The notes below the pieces were generated by a model. It was not told the DNA's origin, did not search any database, and saw only the letters and a list, made by a program, of their open reading frames with translations. The position numbers were made by a program, and so were the translations under genes. This document shows, piece after piece, positions 6,133 to 8,491 of a stretch of 8,491 nt of DNA (position 1 is its first letter; every line of letters starts with the position of its first letter). This stretch comes from Frankiaceae bacterium (GTDB lineage Bacteria; Actinomycetota; Actinomycetes; Mycobacteriales; SCTD01): NCBI GenBank assembly GCA_026786045.1, contig JAJAYV010000310.1, positions 1-8,491 on the forward strand. Direction: 5' to 3'.

Positions 6133-7047
6133 GTGAAGATCGTTCTCGCCGGCGGGTCCGGTGCCTTGGGCAGGAGGCTGTGCGGCGAGTTCACCGCCCG
6201 AGGACACGAGGTGGTGGTCCTCAGTCGCGCGCCCCGCGCCTCGTCGTACCGCACGGTCCGTTGGGACGGCATGACGGTCGGTCCCTGGGCGGCGGAGCTC
6301 GTCGGCAGCGCCGTTGTCAACCTCGCCGGAGAGCTGGTGGATCGCCGGCCTACCCCGGGCAACCTCGCTCTGCTGACGAGCTCCCGGGTTGGCCCGACCC
6401 GTGCCCTCGCTGCGGCTGCGGCCTCGCTGGATGCGCCAGTACCCGTGTGGCTGCAGGCGAGCACGCTGGCCATCTACGGCGACGCGCACGAGACGGTGCT
6501 GACCGAGCAGTCCCCGCTCGCGCACGAGCCGCCGCAGATGACGGACGTGGCCAGGGCCTGGGAGGCCGCCGCGGAGGGCGTGCACGCCGACCGCGCGGTC
6601 GTCCTGCGGACGAGCGTCGTCCTGGACAAGGACACTCCCGCCCTGGACCGGCTCACCGGCCTCGTCCGCTGGGGACTGGGTGGCCGGATCGCCTCGGGCC
6701 GGCAGTGGATCAGCTGGGTGCACGTGGACGACTTCCTGAGCGTCGCCGTGCAGGCGTTGGAGGGGCAAGGGCCGGCTGGGGACCTCGAGGGCGTCCTGCA
6801 CGTGACATCGCCGCATCCGGTGCGCAACGCCGACCTGATGCAGATCCTGCGGCGAGTCCTGCGCCGTCCTGCTGCTCCCCCGACTCCTGCCTGGGCGGTG
6901 CGAGCGGGGGCGGTCCTGTTGCGGACCGATCCTGCGCTGGCCCTCACCGGCCGCCGTGCCGTGCCCGCACGGCTGGAGGAGGCGGGCTTCACCTTCAAGC
7001 ACCCGGAACTCGAAGAGGCCCTCGAGGACCTGCTGCGCCGACCCTGA
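6133..7047 (+). CDS. TIGR01777-family NAD(P)-dependent epimerase (YfcH/SulA-like)
   Basis: A 304-residue extended short-chain dehydrogenase/reductase-like protein. The Rossmann nucleotide-binding loop GGSGALG is at 7-13, right after the first strand KIVLA. The family's VVNLAGE (61-67) and SSRVGPTRAL (83-92) segments follow, then ASTLAIYGD (109-117), the position of the YG motif in YfcH relatives. LGGRIASGRQWISWVHVDD (182-200) matches the conserved 'GsG.Qw.sWiH.dD' block. The C-terminal part, residues about 249-303 (TPAWAVRAG, then AVPARLEEAGFTFKHPELEE), is the DUF1731 domain characteristic of this family. The length is normal for it. The physiological substrate of these proteins is not well established. 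The GTG start sits at the exact beginning of the first beta strand. The gene stands alone on the plus strand and converges on the DUF2071 gene. Confidence 0.92.
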   Translation: MKIVLAGGSGALGRRLCGEFTARGHEVVVLSRAPRASSYRTVRWDGMTVGPWAAELVGSAVVNLAGELVDRRPTPGNLALLTSSRVGPTRALAAAAASLDAPVPVWLQASTLAIYGDAHETVLTEQSPLAHEPPQMTDVARAWEAAAEGVHADRAVVLRTSVVLDKDTPALDRLTGLVRWGLGGRIASGRQWISWVHVDDFLSVAVQALEGQGPAGDLEGVLHVTSPHPVRNADLMQILRRVLRRPAAPPTPAWAVRAGAVLLRTDPALALTGRRAVPARLEEAGFTFKHPELEEALEDLLRRP

Positions 7048-7248
7048 CGGGCGGGCATCCGATCCCTCGACACCAGCAGGGACCGCGTAGACGCCGTTCT
7101 CCATGGACGCCACAACCGCCTTGAGCAAGGTTCAGCTTCTGGTCGAGTGAGTCGACCTTGACATCCAGTCGTCCCCGGCCACCGGTGGGGTCTCGCACTT
7201 CACCAGGCTGGACGAGGCAGGTTGCCCTCCTCGTTTCCACGAGGTGGG
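7048..7248. other. Convergent intergenic region with a possible decayed short minus-strand frame
   Basis: No intact gene lies here. On the minus strand a frame from a GTG at 7198 reads RLDVKVDSLDQKLN. The coding-like signal then continues in another frame from about 7128 as LLKAVVASMENGVYAVPAGV, running antisense into the epimerase end. A perfect inverted repeat GGTCGA/TCGACC (7141-7146, 7152-7157) and a CCACCGGTGG palindrome (7179-7188) are also present. These may be terminator or remnant structures. Confidence 0.35.
7225..7248 (-). terminator. Stem-loop directly after the DUF2071 stop codon
   Basis: CCTCGT (7229-7234) pairs with ACGAGG (7239-7244) around TTCC. Beyond a single T/T mismatch the stem continues with CCC (7225-7227) and GGG (7246-7248). 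It abuts the TAG at 7251-7249 on its 3' side. No T-tract follows, which is common in high-GC actinobacteria, so I call it a probable terminator. Confidence 0.5.
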
Positions 7249-7992
7249 CTAGATGCTTGCGGGCGCCGGCGCGCCACGCACGGGAGCAAGTGCCGTCCAA
7301 CGCACGGGCACCTGACGCATGACCAGTGCGCTGTCGGACTGGATGCTGCCCGCCGGGAAGACGGTGAGGTCGTCGAAGTACGAGGACGTCGTGCTCTCGA
7401 TCTGGCACGGGTCGAGGTGCCATCGCGAGGTCGCGAGCTGGAGGCCGTCGTGCTTAGTCGGCTCGCGGCTGGCGGAGTACCCAGCCGAACCGCCCTCGAA
7501 GAAGGCGGAAGCCTCCGCGAGATCAGCGAACAACGCGCTGCCTCGAAGCTCATCGGTCACCCGCACGTTCACCTCGACAGATGTACTGCCGTCGAGCGCG
7601 CGGTAGCCGACGTGCAGCCGATCGCGGTCTTCGACCACATCGAACGCCGCTCGGTGATGTACGCCGGGGAAAACACGCCCGCCGAGCACGACGTTCAAGC
7701 GTGACGCGCTGTCGCGGCGCGGGATGTACACGCCGGATCGGGTGCCTTCTGGCGTATCCCACTCGACAGCGACGCGATGCGCGGCGTTCTCGCTGCGCAG
7801 TCCGAAGGCGCCCGGCCAGCCCGCGGGCCGCGCGCTCCCCAGCCGAAGCAGACAGATGCCCACGACAGCCTGACCGTGGCGCAGGAGCGGGCGAAACGGG
7901 GTCGGCACGAGGCGCGCAACCACGTCCGGGTCCGCGCGGTAGTTCATCAGCAGGCGTCGCTCGACCACTGCATCCAACGCTGGTGCCCACAT
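7249..7992 (-). CDS. DUF2071 domain-containing protein (acetoacetate decarboxylase-like fold)
   Basis: A 247-residue protein of the DUF2071 family. Members share the acetoacetate decarboxylase-like beta fold, and no defined reaction is known for most of them. Recognisable family blocks are RRLLMNYRADPDVVARLVPT (12-31), the strand QAVVGICLLRLGSARP (41-56), LRSENAAHRVAVEW (65-78), and SGVYIPRRDSASRLN (86-100) with GGRVFPGVHH (104-113). The C-terminal half ends in a strand segment ALVMRQVPVRWTAL (222-235). The ATG at 7992 is well supported by a GAGGGG about five bases upstream and by the family's N-terminal position. It converges on the epimerase. A TATGAT hexamer about 70 bases upstream is a possible -10. 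The role in this organism is unknown. Confidence 0.9.
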   Translation of the reverse strand: MWAPALDAVVERRLLMNYRADPDVVARLVPTPFRPLLRHGQAVVGICLLRLGSARPAGWPGAFGLRSENAAHRVAVEWDTPEGTRSGVYIPRRDSASRLNVVLGGRVFPGVHHRAAFDVVEDRDRLHVGYRALDGSTSVEVNVRVTDELRGSALFADLAEASAFFEGGSAGYSASREPTKHDGLQLATSRWHLDPCQIESTTSSYFDDLTVFPAGSIQSDSALVMRQVPVRWTALAPVRGAPAPASI

Positions 7993-8061
7993 GGTGCCCC
8001 CTCACAGAATGGCTACCGCCCGACGGCAGCGAACCCGACCAGGCAGGACGATCCAAGACCA

Positions 8062-8067
8062 ATCATA
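8062..8067 (-). promoter_or_regulatory. Possible -10 hexamer for the DUF2071 gene
   Basis: TATGAT on the minus strand, one base from consensus TATAAT, about 70 bases before the ATG at 7992. No matching -35 is visible. Confidence 0.3.
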
Positions 8068-8280
8068 AGTGGCCGTAGGGGCTGCACCGCGGGAACCCCG
8101 TGCAGGGGTTCTGTCGCGGCCGCGCGACGCCCGCACGAGAACGCGTGCGAGCGGCGTGTCGGCGGCCCTTCATGATCGCCTGGGCCGTCTCTGGGCCGTG
8201 ACAGCTCAGCCACGGGGGGTCAGCAAGGGTCGTCACCGGTCAACTAGGAAATGTAATCGTGCCAGGTCAGACAGCTTTTC

Positions 8281-8295
8281 GGCACCTGCGGTGCC
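8281..8295 (-). terminator. Hairpin 18 bases beyond the rnpB-like 3' end
   Basis: GGCACC (8281-8286) and GGTGCC (8290-8295) form a perfect six-base stem with a TGC loop. Read on the minus strand it lies where a terminator after an rnpB transcript would be. The following bases are GAAAAGC rather than a T-run, so function is uncertain. Confidence 0.3.
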
Positions 8296-8296
8296 C

Positions 8297-8305
8297 TGTG
8301 GATAA
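8297..8305. promoter_or_regulatory. Sequence identical to a consensus DnaA box
   Basis: TGTGGATAA, the complement of TTATCCACA, is an exact match to the DnaA box consensus. Only one copy is seen, so it may be chance or an isolated regulatory DnaA site. Confidence 0.3.
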
Positions 8306-8313
8306 GTATGCGG

Positions 8314-8340
8314 GACGAGCCGACCTGTAAGCCGGGTTCT
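8314..8340 (-). ncRNA. rnpB: 3'-terminal fragment of RNase P RNA; probable integration attachment core
   Basis: Read on the minus strand this 27-base segment begins AGAACCCGGCTTACAG and ends CGGCTCGTC, which is the conserved 3' terminus of bacterial type A RNase P RNA (the 3' half of helix P4 through the P1 closing strand). In an intact gene the AGATGAATGG-type conserved block should follow within roughly 20-100 bases toward 8440. It is absent, and similarity stops abruptly at 8340/8341. So this is the 3' end only, not a working RNA gene. Duplicated 3' ends of RNA genes are the hallmark of site-specific integration. The missing body lies on the higher-coordinate side, so the element would extend to the right of 8341. 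Confidence 0.65.
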
Positions 8341-8355
8341 AGTTGTGCCTGCGCC

Positions 8356-8396
8356 CTGACCTGCAGGTTCAGCCGCTACATGCCGTCTGACCTGCA
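8356..8396 (+). repeat. Two direct copies of CTGACCTGCA, possible integrase arm sites
   Basis: Exact ten-base copies lie at 8356-8365 and 8387-8396, 31 bases apart, 16 and 47 bases beyond the rnpB-like core. The overlapping sequence GTCTGACCTG (8385-8394) also occurs inverted at 8263-8272, on the other side of the core. Placement and size resemble arm-type binding sites of tyrosine recombinases. Confidence 0.45.
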
Positions 8397-8402
8397 AGAA
8401 CA

Positions 8403-8419
8403 GCGTTGGCAGGCGTTGG
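8403..8419 (+). repeat. Two direct copies of GCGTTGG, ten-base period
   Basis: Copies at 8403-8409 and 8413-8419, one helical turn apart. This suggests a cooperative protein-binding site in the same non-coding stretch. Confidence 0.3.
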
Positions 8420-8446
8420 TCCGAGACGGCCTCCTGCGAGCGTCTT

Positions 8447-8475
8447 GCGGACTCGCTGCGGACTGGACGCGGACT
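8447..8475 (+). repeat. Three copies of GCGGACT with an 11-base period
   Basis: Copies at 8447-8453, 8458-8464 and 8469-8475 are in phase with the DNA helix and have different spacers. They could be iteron-like binding sites, or a short tandem repeat in coding sequence beyond the edge. Confidence 0.4.
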
Positions 8476-8491
8476 GACCTCGCCCCGCTCC

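Larger units (their letters stand above)
7993..8313. other. Gene-free region upstream of the DUF2071 gene
   Basis: No frame in these 320 bases looks like a real protein. It holds the DUF2071 ribosome binding site and possible promoter, a seven-base perfect hairpin GAACCCC/GGGGTTC (8093-8099, 8105-8111), a second hairpin at 8281-8295 and a perfect DnaA-box sequence at 8297-8305. A lower-GC patch lies around 8240-8280. On the attachment-site reading this is chromosomal flank downstream of the original rnpB. Confidence 0.45.

Noticed and set aside
5644..7128. 494-codon open frame on the minus strand opposite the epimerase
   Set aside because: It lies antisense to a well-recognised TIGR01777 protein and the small membrane protein gene, and its translation is low-complexity and Gln/Arg/Gly-rich. 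It is a high-GC shadow frame.
8093..8111. Perfect seven-base hairpin GAACCCC/GGGGTTC as a terminator
   Set aside because: No gene ends nearby on either strand and no T-tract follows, so I left it as an unexplained hairpin.
8013..8213. 66-codon minus-strand frame upstream of the DUF2071 gene
   Set aside because: It has no ribosome binding site, its composition is poor, and it overlaps the presumed DUF2071 promoter. It is not believable as a gene.
8314..8491. Intact rnpB gene entering from the right
   Set aside because: Only the terminal 27 bases match. The conserved AGATGAATGG-type block expected within about 100 bases is absent.
1..8491. CRISPR array, tRNA genes, intact insertion sequence
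   Set aside because: I saw no regularly spaced 25-40 base repeats, no tRNA cloverleaf with a T-arm motif, and no transposase with inverted ends.

Overview
The window is very GC-rich and its open frames use G or C at nearly every third position. Together with the protein families present (BTAD/AfsR-type ATPase regulator, SnoaL-like, DUF2071, TIGR01777 epimerase) this points to an actinobacterium, probably a high-GC soil lineage. The exact taxon cannot be read from the sequence.

Layout. Positions 1-322 (minus) hold the start of a gene that runs off the left edge, probably a GAF/PP2C-type sensor phosphatase. It is divergent from a 949-residue AfsR/SARP-like regulator at 455-3304 (plus) with a winged helix, BTAD domain, AAA ATPase and TPR repeats. 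A SnoaL-like (NTF2-fold) gene at 3346-3777 (minus) converges on it. Positions 3778-4574 look like gene debris: a minus-strand coding remnant broken across three frames, the 5' end of an aldo/keto reductase with at least one frameshift, and a lower-GC patch. Next comes a probable type II toxin-antitoxin pair on the minus strand: an HTH antitoxin (4985-5458) and an overlapping RelE/ParE-like toxin (4575 to about 5000). The toxin frame has no standard start codon where its coding signal begins. A small two-helix membrane protein (5666-5944, plus) and a TIGR01777 NAD-dependent epimerase (6133-7047, plus) follow. A DUF2071 protein (7249-7992, minus) converges on the epimerase.

The most unusual feature is near the right edge. 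Positions 8314-8340, read on the minus strand, match the conserved 3' terminus of bacterial RNase P RNA (rnpB), but the rest of rnpB is absent from the adjoining 150 bases. Those bases instead carry several short direct repeats. The simplest reading is an attachment-site junction, where an integrative element used the 3' end of rnpB as its target. On that reading the element lies to the right and the chromosomal flank to the left. This is inference from one short match and has to be tested with flanking sequence.

Several genes (the regulator, the antitoxin and the epimerase) lack a Shine-Dalgarno sequence and have a TANNNT hexamer 6-7 bases before the start codon, consistent with leaderless transcripts. 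I found no CRISPR array, tRNA, intact insertion sequence or obvious biosynthetic cluster.
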